Counted from the stretch's first letter, positions 53,417-63,039 are shown. The stretch: 64,000 nt of DNA from Pseudomonas extremorientalis (GCF_001870465.1 NZ_MDGK01000003.1:62001-126000), one strand, 5' to 3'. The notes: generated from the letters alone by a model not told the origin. Numbers and translations: made by a program.

Positions 53417-55120
53417 TCAGCGCAAGGCCCGGCGCAATACTTTGCCGACGGTGGTCTTGGGCAGTTCGGTGCTACGGAACTCCACGAACTTGGGCACCTT
53501 GTACCCTGTCAGGTACTCCCGGCAATGCGCCAGAATCTGCTCCTGCGTGAGGTTCGGGTCCTTGCGCACCACGATGATCTTCACCCTCTCCCCCGTCACG
53601 CCATCTTCCACCCCAATCGCCGCCACTTCGCCCACGCCTGGATGCAGCGCCACCACATCCTCGATTTCATTGGGGTACACGTTGAAGCCCGAGACCAGGA
53701 TCATGTCCTTCTTGCGGTCCACCAGGCGGATATAGCCGCGCTCGTCCATTACACCGATATCGCCGGTCGACAGCCACCCGTCGGCGTCCAGCACCTCGGC
53801 GGTCGCCTCCGGGCGTTTCCAGTAGCCCTGCATCACCTGCGGCCCGCGCACTTGCAGTTCGCCCTGCTCGCCGATGTCGGCCAGTTCGCCGTCTTCGCGC
53901 ATGAAGCGCACCCAGGTCGATGGCAAGGGCACGCCGATGCTGCCGGTGAACTCCATCTCACGCATGCGCGCAATGTTGATCGGGCTGATACTCACCACCG
54001 GCGAACACTCGGTCAGGCCGTAGCCTTCGATGATCGGCAGCCCGGTGACTTCTTTCCAGCGCTTGGCCACCGCCGTGTGGGTGGCCATGCCGCCGGCGAT
54101 CACCATGCGCAGGTCGGAAAAGTCCCGCGCACAGAACTCCTTGTTCTCCAACAAGCCGTTGAACAATGTGTTGACCCCGGCAATGCCGTTGAAACGCTCC
54201 TTGCGCAGGATCATCTGCACCCGTTTCACATCCCGTGGGTTGGCGATCAGGATATTGCGCCCGCCCAGGCACATGAACATCAGGCAATTCACCGTCAGGG
54301 AAAAGATGTGGTACAGCGGCAGCAAGGTGACGTTGGTTTCCTGCTTGTCCTGGTCCAGTTGGTCCCCCACCCACGCCTTGGCCTGCAGCAGGTTGGCGAT
54401 GATATTGCGGTGGCTGAGCATCACGCCCTTGGCGTCGCCGGTGGTGCCGCCGGTGTATTGCAGAAACGCCAGGTCGTCCAGATGCATCCCCACTGGAAAA
54501 TGGTTGAGTGCCCGCCCCTGTTTCAGCACTTGGTTGAAGCGTACCGAACCGCGCAGGTTGAACGCCGGCACCTGTTTTTGCACACGGCGCAGGATGAAGT
54601 TCATCGCTGCGCCCTTGAAGGTGCCGAGCAGGTCACCGATGGCCGCGATCACCACGCGCTTGACGCTGCTGCCGGTGATGACTTTTTCCAGGGTGTGGGC
54701 GAAGTTCTCGAAAATCACCACGGTTTCTGCGCCGCTGTCCTTGAGCAGATGCTTGAGCTCATGGGCGGTGTACAACGGGTTGACATTGACCACTACCGCA
54801 CCGGCCAGGATCGTGCCCAACAGGCAGATCGGGTACTGCAAGCAGTTGGGCATCATCAGCGCCACGCGGTCGCCCTGTTTGACCCCCTGCCCCTGCAGCC
54901 AGGCCGCAAAAGCGTAGCCTTGCACCTGCCAGTCGGCATAGGTCATTTCGGTGCCGATGCTGACGTACGCGACCCGCTCGCGAAACTTATCCAGGTGCTC
55001 CAGGAACACCTCGCGCAACGACGGATAGTCCTCGATACCGGCATCGATATCCGCCGGGACGCCAGGCAGGTAAGCGTTCAACCAGACCCGTTCGGTGTGT
55101 TCCAGGCTTACAGCGTTCAT
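53417..55120 (-). CDS. fadD: Long-chain fatty acid-CoA ligase (FadD-like)
   Basis: A 567-residue AMP-forming acyl-CoA synthetase that activates fatty acids. The P-loop is YTGGTTGDAKGVMLSH, the adenine motif is IEGYGLTECSPV, the hinge is GWLSTGDIG and the C-terminal catalytic Lys lies in LPKTTVGKVLRR. The length is the FadD type. It is the last gene of the lipid cluster, 31 bases after the thiolase. A strong ribosome site is immediately preceded by AACAACAA, a Crc/Hfq-type target. The chain-length preference is not evident. Confidence 0.93.
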   Translation of the reverse strand: MNAVSLEHTERVWLNAYLPGVPADIDAGIEDYPSLREVFLEHLDKFRERVAYVSIGTEMTYADWQVQGYAFAAWLQGQGVKQGDRVALMMPNCLQYPICLLGTILAGAVVVNVNPLYTAHELKHLLKDSGAETVVIFENFAHTLEKVITGSSVKRVVIAAIGDLLGTFKGAAMNFILRRVQKQVPAFNLRGSVRFNQVLKQGRALNHFPVGMHLDDLAFLQYTGGTTGDAKGVMLSHRNIIANLLQAKAWVGDQLDQDKQETNVTLLPLYHIFSLTVNCLMFMCLGGRNILIANPRDVKRVQMILRKERFNGIAGVNTLFNGLLENKEFCARDFSDLRMVIAGGMATHTAVAKRWKEVTGLPIIEGYGLTECSPVVSISPINIARMREMEFTGSIGVPLPSTWVRFMREDGELADIGEQGELQVRGPQVMQGYWKRPEATAEVLDADGWLSTGDIGVMDERGYIRLVDRKKDMILVSGFNVYPNEIEDVVALHPGVGEVAAIGVEDGVTGERVKIIVVRKDPNLTQEQILAHCREYLTGYKVPKFVEFRSTELPKTTVGKVLRRALR

Positions 55121-55130
55121 GGCAGTCTCC

Positions 55131-55138
55131 TTGTTGTT
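55131..55138 (-). promoter_or_regulatory. Candidate Crc/Hfq (AANAANAA) site at the fadD start
   Basis: AACAACAA on the minus strand directly abuts GGAGACTGCC-ATG. Hfq/Crc binding here would cover the Shine-Dalgarno sequence. The same spacing occurs before the FadL-family gene. Confidence 0.6.
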
Positions 55139-55151
55139 GTTTTTGATAGAG

Positions 55152-56450
55152 CTACTTTTCGACGATGGCGGTAATGCCCAGCCCGCCCGCCGCGCAGATG
55201 GAAATCAGGCCGCGCCCACCACCGTTCTCATGAATGAGCTTGGCCAGCGCCGCCAGTTGGCGGCCACCGGTGGCCGCGAACGGGTGGCCGCAACCGAGTG
55301 AGCCACCGTTGACGTTCATTTTTGCGCGGTCAATGGCCCCCAGCGGTGCCTCCAGGCCTAGGCGCTCGCGGCAATAATCGGCGTCTTCCCAGGCCTTGAG
55401 CGTGCACAGCACCTGGGCGGCAAAGGCTTCGTGGATCTCGAAGAAATCAAAGTCGTTGAAGCTCAAACCTTCACGCTGGAGCATGCGCGGCACTGCGTAG
55501 GCCGGGGCCATCAAAAGGCCTTCGGTGCCGTCGACGAAGTTCACCGCGGCGGTTTCGCCGGTACGCAGGTAGGCCAGCACCGGCCAGCCGTGTTCGGCGG
55601 CCCACGCCTCGCTGGCCAACAACACCACCGAAGCGCCATCGGTCAGCGGCGTGGAATTGCCCGCCGTGAGCGTGCCGTCCTGGCGGTCGTAGGCCGGGGC
55701 CAGGCCGGCGAGTTTCTCCAGGCTGGCGTCGGCGCGCAGGTTGTTGTCCTTCGCCAGCCCGCGATGGGGGCTGATCAGATCGTCGAAGAAGCCGCGCTTG
55801 TAGGCCGCTTCCAGGCGCTGATGGCTGGTGAGGGTCAACTCATCCTGAGCCAGTCGCTTGATCTGCCAGCGCTTGGCCATTGCTTCGCAGTGCTCGCCCA
55901 TGGACAAGCCGGTGCGTGGCTCGCCATTGCGCGGCAGCAATGGTTTGAAGAACATCGACGGCCGAACCTTGAGCAACGTCTTCAACTTGGCGCCCATGCC
56001 CTTGGCGCGGTTGGCAGCGAGCAAGGTGTGGCGCAGGGATTCGTTGATGCCGATCGGTGCGTCGGAGGTGGTATCGGAACCGCCGGCAATGCCCACCTCG
56101 ATCTGGCCCAAGGCGATCTTGTTCGCCACCAGCAAGGCCGCTTCCAGGCCGGTGCCGCAGGCTTGCTGCACGTCGTAGGCCGGCGTGTCCGGGGACAAGG
56201 TGGTAGAGAGCAACGACTCACGTGCCAGGTTGAAATCGCGCGAGTGCTTGATCACCGCCCCGGCGGCAAACTCCCCGAGGCGCTGGCCGTGCAGGTTGTA
56301 ACGGTCGACCAGGCCCTGCAAGGCGGCCACCAGCAGGTCCTGGTTGCTGTCGTGGGCGTACACCGTGTTGGAGCGGGCAAACGGGATGCGGTTACCGCCG
56401 ATAATCGCCACGCGGCGGGTCGGCGGCGGGTTGAAGCTGTAGTCACTCAT
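55152..56450 (-). CDS. Acetyl-CoA C-acyltransferase (FadI-like thiolase)
   Basis: A 432-residue thiolase that performs the last step of beta-oxidation or the reverse condensation. The nucleophile is Cys98 (VQQACGTG), with His340 in EIHEAF, the CGHPFAATG motif and Cys419 in SICAAGGLG. The N-terminus and length resemble FadI more than FadA. Its ATG overlaps the MaoC stop (ATGA), so the two are translationally coupled. The gene order with a 3-ketoacyl reductase and a hydratase makes a complete beta-oxidation or polyketide-like cycle. Confidence 0.92.
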   Translation of the reverse strand: MSDYSFNPPPTRRVAIIGGNRIPFARSNTVYAHDSNQDLLVAALQGLVDRYNLHGQRLGEFAAGAVIKHSRDFNLARESLLSTTLSPDTPAYDVQQACGTGLEAALLVANKIALGQIEVGIAGGSDTTSDAPIGINESLRHTLLAANRAKGMGAKLKTLLKVRPSMFFKPLLPRNGEPRTGLSMGEHCEAMAKRWQIKRLAQDELTLTSHQRLEAAYKRGFFDDLISPHRGLAKDNNLRADASLEKLAGLAPAYDRQDGTLTAGNSTPLTDGASVVLLASEAWAAEHGWPVLAYLRTGETAAVNFVDGTEGLLMAPAYAVPRMLQREGLSFNDFDFFEIHEAFAAQVLCTLKAWEDADYCRERLGLEAPLGAIDRAKMNVNGGSLGCGHPFAATGGRQLAALAKLIHENGGGRGLISICAAGGLGITAIVEK

Positions 56451-57337
56451 CGAACGCTCTCATTCCAAATGAATAGGCCACGCATATGGGGCTTGTCGCC
56501 GGCGAAGTTGCGCACTTCGAATTCACGGCGCGGGCCGGTCACGGGGCGATTCCACAGCGCTACCTGGCCGGGCAGGAAGATCGGCAGCTTGAAGTCGCAA
56601 TGGGCCTCGGCCTGGTCCAGCCCGCCGGGTGGTTGCTGGGCGGCGAGCGCCCGGCCCAGGGTCCACATGCCATGGGCGATGGCACGGCGGAAACCGAAGA
56701 GTTTCGCGCCGATCAGCGAGGTGTGAATCGGGTTGAAATCCCCCGACACCCTGGCAAAACGCCGGCCCAGGTCGGCGGGCAACACCCAGCGTTGGGTGCG
56801 CAACAGCCCCTCCTCCTGCAACGGCAACACGTCGTCCCATGGCTGGCCGACCGGGTCCTTGACGTCCCGGCGCAGGTACAGGCTGTCGCTCTCCCAGACC
56901 AGGGTGTCGGCGCCGTAGGCTCGGGTGGCGATGCTCAGCGCCTGGCCTTTGGGATGGGCAACCCAACGCTCGGCATACACCTCCAGGCGCAACGCCTGGC
57001 CCGGGTGCAGGCGCTGGTGCTGGCGAATGCGATTGGCCAGGTGCACCATGCCGCTGGCCGGGTACGGGAAGCTTGGGCGCGTGAGCAGCATCAGGTGCAG
57101 CGGGAACGCCAGCACATGGGGATAGGACAACGGCACACCCTGCTGGCGGCGAAAACCGCAGGCGCGGCCATAGGCCTCAATGCCGGCGCCGGACAACTCT
57201 GCCGCCGCGCGCACCAGGCGCTCCCTGGGCAGCACCGGTGCGCCGTCGAGTTTGGGTTTGCGCAAGGCGCGCACGCCATCCAGCAGCAAGCGGGTGCGCG
57301 ATGGCGGCGGGTCGATAATCTGCGTCGCATAGTCCAT
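56447..57337 (-). CDS. MaoC family (R)-specific enoyl-CoA hydratase
   Basis: A 296-residue double hot-dog protein. The hydratase-2 motif VSGDFNPIHTSLIGAKLFGF (Asp200, Asn202, His205) is in the C-terminal half; the N-terminal half is the catalytically silent hot-dog. It interconverts enoyl-CoA and (R)-3-hydroxyacyl-CoA. It begins 3 bases after the FabG-like stop and overlaps the thiolase start. The (R)-stereochemistry with a FabG4-like reductase suggests a distinct beta-oxidation branch. Confidence 0.9.
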   Translation of the reverse strand: MDYATQIIDPPPSRTRLLLDGVRALRKPKLDGAPVLPRERLVRAAAELSGAGIEAYGRACGFRRQQGVPLSYPHVLAFPLHLMLLTRPSFPYPASGMVHLANRIRQHQRLHPGQALRLEVYAERWVAHPKGQALSIATRAYGADTLVWESDSLYLRRDVKDPVGQPWDDVLPLQEEGLLRTQRWVLPADLGRRFARVSGDFNPIHTSLIGAKLFGFRRAIAHGMWTLGRALAAQQPPGGLDQAEAHCDFKLPIFLPGQVALWNRPVTGPRREFEVRNFAGDKPHMRGLFIWNESVR

Positions 57338-57340
57338 GGC

Positions 57341-58684
57341 TCAGGCCCCCAGCAGGCTTTGCCCGCACACGCGTACAACCTGGCCATTGACCCCGCCGGA
57401 AGCCGGGTGTGCCAGCCAGGCGATGGTCTCGGCCACATCAATCGGCTGACCGCCCTGGGACATCGAGTTCATGCGCCGCCCCGCTTCGCGGATCATCAGC
57501 GGGATTTTTGCGGTCATCTGGGTCTCGATGAACCCGGGCGCCACCGCATTCACCGTGACCTGCTGCGCCGCTGCATGGGGTGCAAGGCCTTGCACCAGGC
57601 CAATCACACCGGCCTTGGAGGTGGCGTAATTGCTCTGGCCGAGGTTGCCGGCGATGCCGGAGATCGACGACACGCACACGATGCGCCCACCGGGATTGAG
57701 CCCCTGGTTGTCCAGCAACGCCTGGCTGAGTTGCAACGGTGCGTCGAGGTTGACGGCCAATACGCTGCGCCACGCCGCCTCGGGCATTTTGGCGATGGTT
57801 TTGTCACGGGTGATCCCGGCGTTGTGCACCACCACATCAAACCCGCCGTATTGGCTGGTGTGGGCCTGCAACAAGGCGGCAGCGTCCGGGGCAGTGATGT
57901 CCAGCGGCAACGCGGAACCGCCAACGCTGGTGGCGGCTTGCTGCAATGCGTCTTGCGCCTGGGGCACGTCCACGCACACCACATGCGCGCCCTCCCGGGC
58001 TAACACCTGGGCAATCGCCAGGCCGATGCCACGGGAAGCGCCGGTGACCAGGGCGCGGCGGCCGGCGAAGGGTTTGTCCCAGTTGACCGTGACCTGGCCA
58101 TCTACCGGTTGTTCCAGGCGCACCACTTGCCCGGACACATAGGCCGAGCGGCGCGACAGGAAGAAACGCAGGCTGCTGTCCAGCGCGCCTGCGGCACCAG
58201 GCGCCACGTAGATCAACTGCACGGTGATCGCCCGGCGCAGCTCCTTGGCCAGCGAACGCACCAGTCCCTCGAGGGCGCGTTGGGCGATGGCCTGGGGCAA
58301 GTCCTGGCAATGTTCCGGCGCAGTACCGAGCACCACCACACGGCCATGGTGGCCGATGCGTTTGGCGTTGGCGTGGAAGAATTCATACAGCTCGTCCAGC
58401 TGCTGCAGACTGGCCACGGCGCTGGCGTCAAACACTGCGCCCTGCACCTTGACCGTGGACGGTGCCTTGGGCGTGGCCGGGGTGGCCATGACCGTGTCGG
58501 TGGCCGCGAACACACGCTGCACTTCAGTGGTCAGGCGCCCTGCCCCAGCGACGATCACCGGGTTGACCAGGCCGTGCTGGCCGCTGCGATGGCGTTGCAG
58601 CGGCAGCGGTTGCGGTAAACCCACGGCCTGGGCCAGGCGACGGCCCCAGGGGGAATTGACGAACGAGAGGTAGCTGTCACTCAT
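57341..58684 (-). CDS. High-molecular-weight 3-oxoacyl reductase (FabG4-like)
   Basis: A 447-residue SDR from the ATG at 58684 (MSDSYLSFVNSPWG); the GTG 12 bases earlier is possible. An N-terminal flavodoxin-like half without a catalytic triad (about 1-205) is followed by a complete SDR half: TGASRGIG (214-221), HNAGITRD, and the catalytic Ser, Tyr353 and Lys357 (NYATSKAG). This is the architecture of mycobacterial FabG4, which reduces 3-oxoacyl-CoA. It is followed within 3 bases by the MaoC gene. Confidence 0.9.
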   Translation of the reverse strand: MSDSYLSFVNSPWGRRLAQAVGLPQPLPLQRHRSGQHGLVNPVIVAGAGRLTTEVQRVFAATDTVMATPATPKAPSTVKVQGAVFDASAVASLQQLDELYEFFHANAKRIGHHGRVVVLGTAPEHCQDLPQAIAQRALEGLVRSLAKELRRAITVQLIYVAPGAAGALDSSLRFFLSRRSAYVSGQVVRLEQPVDGQVTVNWDKPFAGRRALVTGASRGIGLAIAQVLAREGAHVVCVDVPQAQDALQQAATSVGGSALPLDITAPDAAALLQAHTSQYGGFDVVVHNAGITRDKTIAKMPEAAWRSVLAVNLDAPLQLSQALLDNQGLNPGGRIVCVSSISGIAGNLGQSNYATSKAGVIGLVQGLAPHAAAQQVTVNAVAPGFIETQMTAKIPLMIREAGRRMNSMSQGGQPIDVAETIAWLAHPASGGVNGQVVRVCGQSLLGA

Positions 58685-58731
58685 AGATAGATTCACTCAC
58701 CACACATACATGCCGTGTAAACCCGGTCTGT

Positions 58732-58757
58732 GTGGGAGGGGGATTGCCCCCTCCCAC
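58732..58757. repeat. Short REP-like palindrome
   Basis: GTGGGAGGGGGATTGCCCCC joins directly to TCCCAC, again an outer REPIN palindrome without the middle. It lies between fadE and the FabG-like gene inside the lipid cluster and could weaken transcription across the junction. Confidence 0.75.
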
Positions 58758-58774
58758 ATTGATTGGTTTTTTTC

Positions 58775-61300
58775 CTAATTGACCGAGGCGTTTTCGCTTT
58801 GGCTGGCGCGACGTTTCGTCGTCGGCTCCAGCGCTTGCTTGCGCTGTTGCAACGCCTCCAGCAAGCCGAAGTCCTGCGGGAAGTCGTCCACCTGAATGCC
58901 GTGGTCGGCGTATTCCACATAACGCCCGAGCAAGGTGTCTTCGTCGTCGCTGATCAGGTCCAGTGCCCGCGCCTTGACGCGCCAGGTCGTGAACGCCGTG
59001 GCGGAGATCGGCATCGGCTCGATCAGGCCCTGCTTGACGGCGGATTTGAGCCGGGCCTCGATCAGCTCCACTTGCGGCAACAGGCGAAAGCCCATTTCGC
59101 CATAGGCCAGCTTGTCAATTTCCGGACGCGGGATGTAGGAATTGGCCAGCAGGCGGTCGCGGGTTTCCCCCGGCGTCTGCACCACATCGGCCACCTGGGC
59201 CAGCAGGCGGTCCGACGGTTTGCGCAGCGGGATACCGAAGGGGAACGTCAAGGCCTTCAGCACGGAGGCGGCGGCTTTCGACGGGTAATTGTCGAGCACT
59301 TCGGCCAGTGCTTCATGGGCGCGCAGCAAGGCGTCCTGGGCCGCCCAGTGCACCAGCGGCAAATCCGCCTGGGGCCGGCCGTCATCCTCGAAGCGCTTGA
59401 GCACGCAGGACAGGATGTACAGCTGCGACAGAATATCCCCCAGGCGCCCGGTGATACTTTCCTTGCGCTTGAGGGCACCGCCCAGCACGCCCATGGAAAT
59501 GTCCGAGACCAATGCCAGCACCACCGACAGGCGATTGGCCTGGCGGTAGTAGGACGCCAGCGCCGGGTCGGTCTTGGCCGGGGCAGAAATCAGCCGACCA
59601 CCTGTCAGGGAATGCACCACAGCACGCACGGTGTTGGCCAATACAAAGCTCACATGGCCGAACATGGCACTGTCGAATGCCTCCAGCGCCTTGCGCCGAT
59701 CAGGATTGCGCGCCGCTTCCATCTCGCGGAACACATAGGGATGGCAACGGATCAGGCCCTGGCCAAAGATGATCAGGCAGCGCGTCATGATGTTCGCGCC
59801 TTCCACCGTAATGGCGATGGGGCTTTGCTGATAGGCGCGGGCCAGGAAGTTATTCGGGCCCATGCAGATGCCTTTGCCGGCGACGATGTCCATGCCGTCA
59901 TTGACGATGATCCGCGCCCGTTCGGTAACGTGGTACTTGGCAATGGCCGAGATCACCGAAGGTTTTTCACCGGCATCCAGGGATGCTACCGACACCTTAC
60001 GCACCGCATCACAGGCATACAGGTGCCCGGCCATGCGCGCCAAGGGCGCCTGTACCCCCTCGAACTTGCCGATGGGCAGGCCGAACTGTTTACGCATCGC
60101 CGCATACGCGGTCGTGCCGCGCACCGCGACCTTGCCCAGGCCGACGTTGGCCGATGGCAGGGAAATCGCGCGCCCGGCGGCCAGGCATTCCATCAGCATG
60201 CGCCAGCCGTTGCCGACTTGTTCGCGCCCGCCGATCACCCATTCCAGCGGGATGAACACATCCTTGCCGGTGGTAGGACCGTTCTGGAACACGGCGTTGA
60301 GTGGCCAATGGCGGCGACCGCTGTTGACGCCTGGGTGAGACGTAGGAATCAACGCGCAGGTGATGCCCAGCGAACCCGGCGCCCCCAACAGCCCGTCCGG
60401 GTCTTCTGCGCGAAACGCCAGGCCGAGTACCGTGGCGATCGGACCAAGGGTGATATAGCGCTTGTCCCAGGTCACCCGGAAGCCCAGCACTTCCTCGCCT
60501 TCATGCATCCCTTTGCAGACGATGCCCAGATCGGGAATCGCCCCGGCATCGGAGCCGGCATACGGGCTGGTCAGGGCAAAGCACGGGATGTCTTCACCCC
60601 GTGCCAGACGCGGCAGGTAGTAATTGCGCTGGGCGTCGGTGCCGTAGTGCAGCAGCAGTTCGGCCGGGCCGAGGGAATTGGGCACCATCACCGAAATCGC
60701 CGCAGCCGAGCAGCGCGTCGACAGCTTCATCACCACCTGCGAGTGCGCATAGTGGGAAAAGCCTTTGCCGCCGTACTGCTTGGGAATGATCATGCCGAGG
60801 AACCCGGCGTCCTTGGTGTATTGCCAGCCCTCGGGGGACATGTCCTGCCAGACCTGGGTGGTTTCCCAATCGTTGGCGATGTCGCACAGGGTTTCCACTT
60901 CATTGTCGAGGAAGGCCTGCTCTTCGGCGCTCAGGCTGGCGGGCGCGGCTTGCAACAGGCGCTGCCAGTCAGGCTTGCCGCTGAACAGCTCGGCGTCCCA
61001 CCACACGGTGCCAGACTCGATGGCCGCGCGTTCGGTATCGGACATGGCGGGCATGATTGTACGAAACAGCGCCAGAGCCTTGCTGGTGAGCAAGGTGCGG
61101 CGCAGGGGTTTGATGGTCATCAGCACTGCAGGCAGAAGCACCAGGAGCGCCGCGACGGTCATGCCGAAACCGGCGACCACGTTGAACAGATAACCGGCTG
61201 CCAGCCAGATCAGGCCAGCGCCCAGCCAGTGAATGGCAGCAGCTTGTCGATACGCCAGGGCAATCGCAGCTGCGACACCCACCAATAACCAGATAACCAT
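58775..61300 (-). CDS. fadE: Acyl-CoA dehydrogenase, FadE type
   Basis: An 841-residue dehydrogenase for the first step of fatty acid beta-oxidation. Two N-terminal helices (about 3-40 and 42-62) can anchor it to the membrane, as in FadE. The acyl-CoA dehydrogenase core has LGMIIPKQYGGKGF, FALTSPYAGSD, the FAD/substrate region KYHVTERARIIVNDGMDIVAGKGI and a catalytic acid region ITVEGANIMTRCLI. A C-terminal domain of about 250 residues is typical of FadE. It heads the lipid cluster; the 263 bases upstream hold a TTCAAA/TTTGAA palindrome. Confidence 0.95.
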   Translation of the reverse strand: MVIWLLVGVAAAIALAYRQAAAIHWLGAGLIWLAAGYLFNVVAGFGMTVAALLVLLPAVLMTIKPLRRTLLTSKALALFRTIMPAMSDTERAAIESGTVWWDAELFSGKPDWQRLLQAAPASLSAEEQAFLDNEVETLCDIANDWETTQVWQDMSPEGWQYTKDAGFLGMIIPKQYGGKGFSHYAHSQVVMKLSTRCSAAAISVMVPNSLGPAELLLHYGTDAQRNYYLPRLARGEDIPCFALTSPYAGSDAGAIPDLGIVCKGMHEGEEVLGFRVTWDKRYITLGPIATVLGLAFRAEDPDGLLGAPGSLGITCALIPTSHPGVNSGRRHWPLNAVFQNGPTTGKDVFIPLEWVIGGREQVGNGWRMLMECLAAGRAISLPSANVGLGKVAVRGTTAYAAMRKQFGLPIGKFEGVQAPLARMAGHLYACDAVRKVSVASLDAGEKPSVISAIAKYHVTERARIIVNDGMDIVAGKGICMGPNNFLARAYQQSPIAITVEGANIMTRCLIIFGQGLIRCHPYVFREMEAARNPDRRKALEAFDSAMFGHVSFVLANTVRAVVHSLTGGRLISAPAKTDPALASYYRQANRLSVVLALVSDISMGVLGGALKRKESITGRLGDILSQLYILSCVLKRFEDDGRPQADLPLVHWAAQDALLRAHEALAEVLDNYPSKAAASVLKALTFPFGIPLRKPSDRLLAQVADVVQTPGETRDRLLANSYIPRPEIDKLAYGEMGFRLLPQVELIEARLKSAVKQGLIEPMPISATAFTTWRVKARALDLISDDEDTLLGRYVEYADHGIQVDDFPQDFGLLEALQQRKQALEPTTKRRASQSENASVN

Positions 61301-61393
61301 GGGGATACCTCTACTCGATCAGGGCGTGGCAAACACTATGCAGCTCGAAATGAGCGGCGGCGTAAAGCCACACTACAAACTCGAAAAAGCAAA

Positions 61394-61411
61394 TTCAAAT
61401 TTTATTTTGAA
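61394..61411. promoter_or_regulatory. Palindrome in the fadE promoter region
   Basis: TTCAAATTTTATTTTGAA (TTCAAA-N6-TTTGAA) lies about 95 bases upstream of the fadE start in an A/T-rich patch. It may be an operator for a fatty-acid regulator; it does not match the PsrA consensus GAAAC-N4-GTTTC. Confidence 0.35.
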
Positions 61412-61563
61412 ATTTTTATTTAATTCATTGGCGAAAAAATAGCGGCTGAACCCGTCAGCCTGCTCAAGTGATAGTGAAGAGCTCATCACCTCTGAATAGG
61501 AGGACGCTCACAGATAAGGGCAGCAAGATGCGCTTGATGCCCTTCTCCATCATCCTCTTAACG

Positions 61564-63021
61564 TCAGAACGCGTAGGTTGCCGAGAGACTGACCACATCG
61601 CCCGACGATTCTGCTTTACCGTCAAGGCTGGCGCCCCCCAGGCGATCGACGTTCTTGGTCTTCAGCTTGACCTCCTGTACGAACTGGTGGGAGTAGGCCA
61701 CGTCAAAACTCAAGCCCTTGATCGCTTTCACATCGTACCCGGCTCCGAGTGAGAGGAAGGTGCGGTCGCCGTCCGGAATCCGTGGATCGCGGGTCGAATT
61801 ACGCGTTGGCGTCTGGTCAATAGCGACACCGGCACGCAGGGTCAACTCATCGGTAGCGCGGAAGTCGCCACCGACCGAATACATCCACGTATCTTTGTAG
61901 TTGTAAGGAATAGAGACGATATTGATATCGCCAGACTTCAGCGTGAGATCCTTGAACGATGACCATTGCGTCCACACCACACTCGCGCCCAAGGTGAAGC
62001 GGTCGTTGAATTGGTGCACCCAGTCAAAGCCAGCCGTGGCCGGAATATCGAGCTGGGTACTGGCATGGGCACCATCGGGGAACAGTTTTAGGCCTGGGTA
62101 AGCCACTTCAACCAATGTTCCGTTGCCACCTATCGGGCTGGGTTGGGTCATCAAGGCATTGTTATAAGCGTCCGCCCGAATATTGTACTTGCCCGTCATC
62201 TTGTTCTTGATCTTGGCATGATAGTTAAGGCCCAAGGTGTCTTGATCAGTCGGTTTCCAGGTCACACCGGTAAACCAGCCTGTCGAAATATTGTCGACCT
62301 TGACCCGCATCAGCGCGCCCCCCACGCCTGAGGGAAATTGGACACCACTCAGCTCAGGGCTGTTGGAAAGGGAAGCCGCGGAAAACAAATCGATGTTCTG
62401 GCTCACAAAACCTTTGCTGTGCTGAACAATCAAACCGCCACCAATGGAAAACTGATCATTGACCTTGAATGAAAGAGAGCCTGTCAACCCAACGGTTTCG
62501 ATCTTTGTATCCACGGCAAAATCACGGAATTTGGAGTCCTCATTCCATGTCGAACGCATGCCTTGGGGCACCACCTGGCTCAAACCGAAAGCGAAGCGGT
62601 CGCCAAGTGGCATTACCATGAACCCTGTCGGCAACCACGCCGTAAACCCGCCTTGTCCCCCATCGTTGTTGTTCACCGCAGCCGCCGATATATCGGGAAA
62701 ACCGTTGTCCCCAATTGGAATATTGGAAATAGGGTCGCCTTTGTAATCATTGGCGCTCCCCTTGTATTTGATCTTGATGCGCGCGTAATCGACCGTAAAC
62801 TGCGCAACGTTATGTTCTACGAAAGCCATGGCTGCCGGGTTGTTGTACGCAGAACTCGGATCGTTCTTGAACAACGAACCGCCAGCAAATGCCCGACCCC
62901 AACCAGGTGCCCCATAAGTAGGCGTAGAGAAACCGCCGGCGTGCACAGGCGCGGCAGCCATCACCCCTCCCATTAATGCCAAGCCCAGCAGAACCTGTAC
63001 CTGTTGTTTTTTATTATTCAT
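61564..63021 (-). CDS. FadL/OmpP1/TodX family outer-membrane transporter
   Basis: A 485-residue outer-membrane channel for long-chain fatty acids or hydrocarbons. It has a signal peptide (about 28 residues ending PVHAGG), the FadL hatch motif region GGFSTPTYGAPGWGRAFAGGS and NNPAAMAF, then about fourteen beta-strands and the terminal aromatic (SATYAF). It is encoded beside fadE in the same direction. AACAATAA abuts its Shine-Dalgarno sequence, a Crc/Hfq-type site. The PraB-like gene lies 86 bases upstream. Confidence 0.92.
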   Translation of the reverse strand: MNNKKQQVQVLLGLALMGGVMAAAPVHAGGFSTPTYGAPGWGRAFAGGSLFKNDPSSAYNNPAAMAFVEHNVAQFTVDYARIKIKYKGSANDYKGDPISNIPIGDNGFPDISAAAVNNNDGGQGGFTAWLPTGFMVMPLGDRFAFGLSQVVPQGMRSTWNEDSKFRDFAVDTKIETVGLTGSLSFKVNDQFSIGGGLIVQHSKGFVSQNIDLFSAASLSNSPELSGVQFPSGVGGALMRVKVDNISTGWFTGVTWKPTDQDTLGLNYHAKIKNKMTGKYNIRADAYNNALMTQPSPIGGNGTLVEVAYPGLKLFPDGAHASTQLDIPATAGFDWVHQFNDRFTLGASVVWTQWSSFKDLTLKSGDINIVSIPYNYKDTWMYSVGGDFRATDELTLRAGVAIDQTPTRNSTRDPRIPDGDRTFLSLGAGYDVKAIKGLSFDVAYSHQFVQEVKLKTKNVDRLGGASLDGKAESSGDVVSLSATYAF

Positions 63022-63031
63022 ACGGCACTCC

Positions 63032-63039
63032 TTATTGTT
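63032..63039 (-). promoter_or_regulatory. Candidate Crc/Hfq (AANAANAA) site at the FadL-family start
   Basis: AACAATAA on the minus strand directly abuts GGAGTGCCGT-ATG, the same 8+10 base geometry as before fadD. Confidence 0.6.

Noticed and set aside
58763..61288. 841-codon open frame antisense to fadE
   Set aside because: FadE matches a known family over its length; the antisense frame has no ribosome site or known domain.
61516..61544. Hairpin AAGGGCA/TGCCCTT after the FadL-family gene as a terminator
   Set aside because: No T-run on the minus strand and a long loop; too weak to call.
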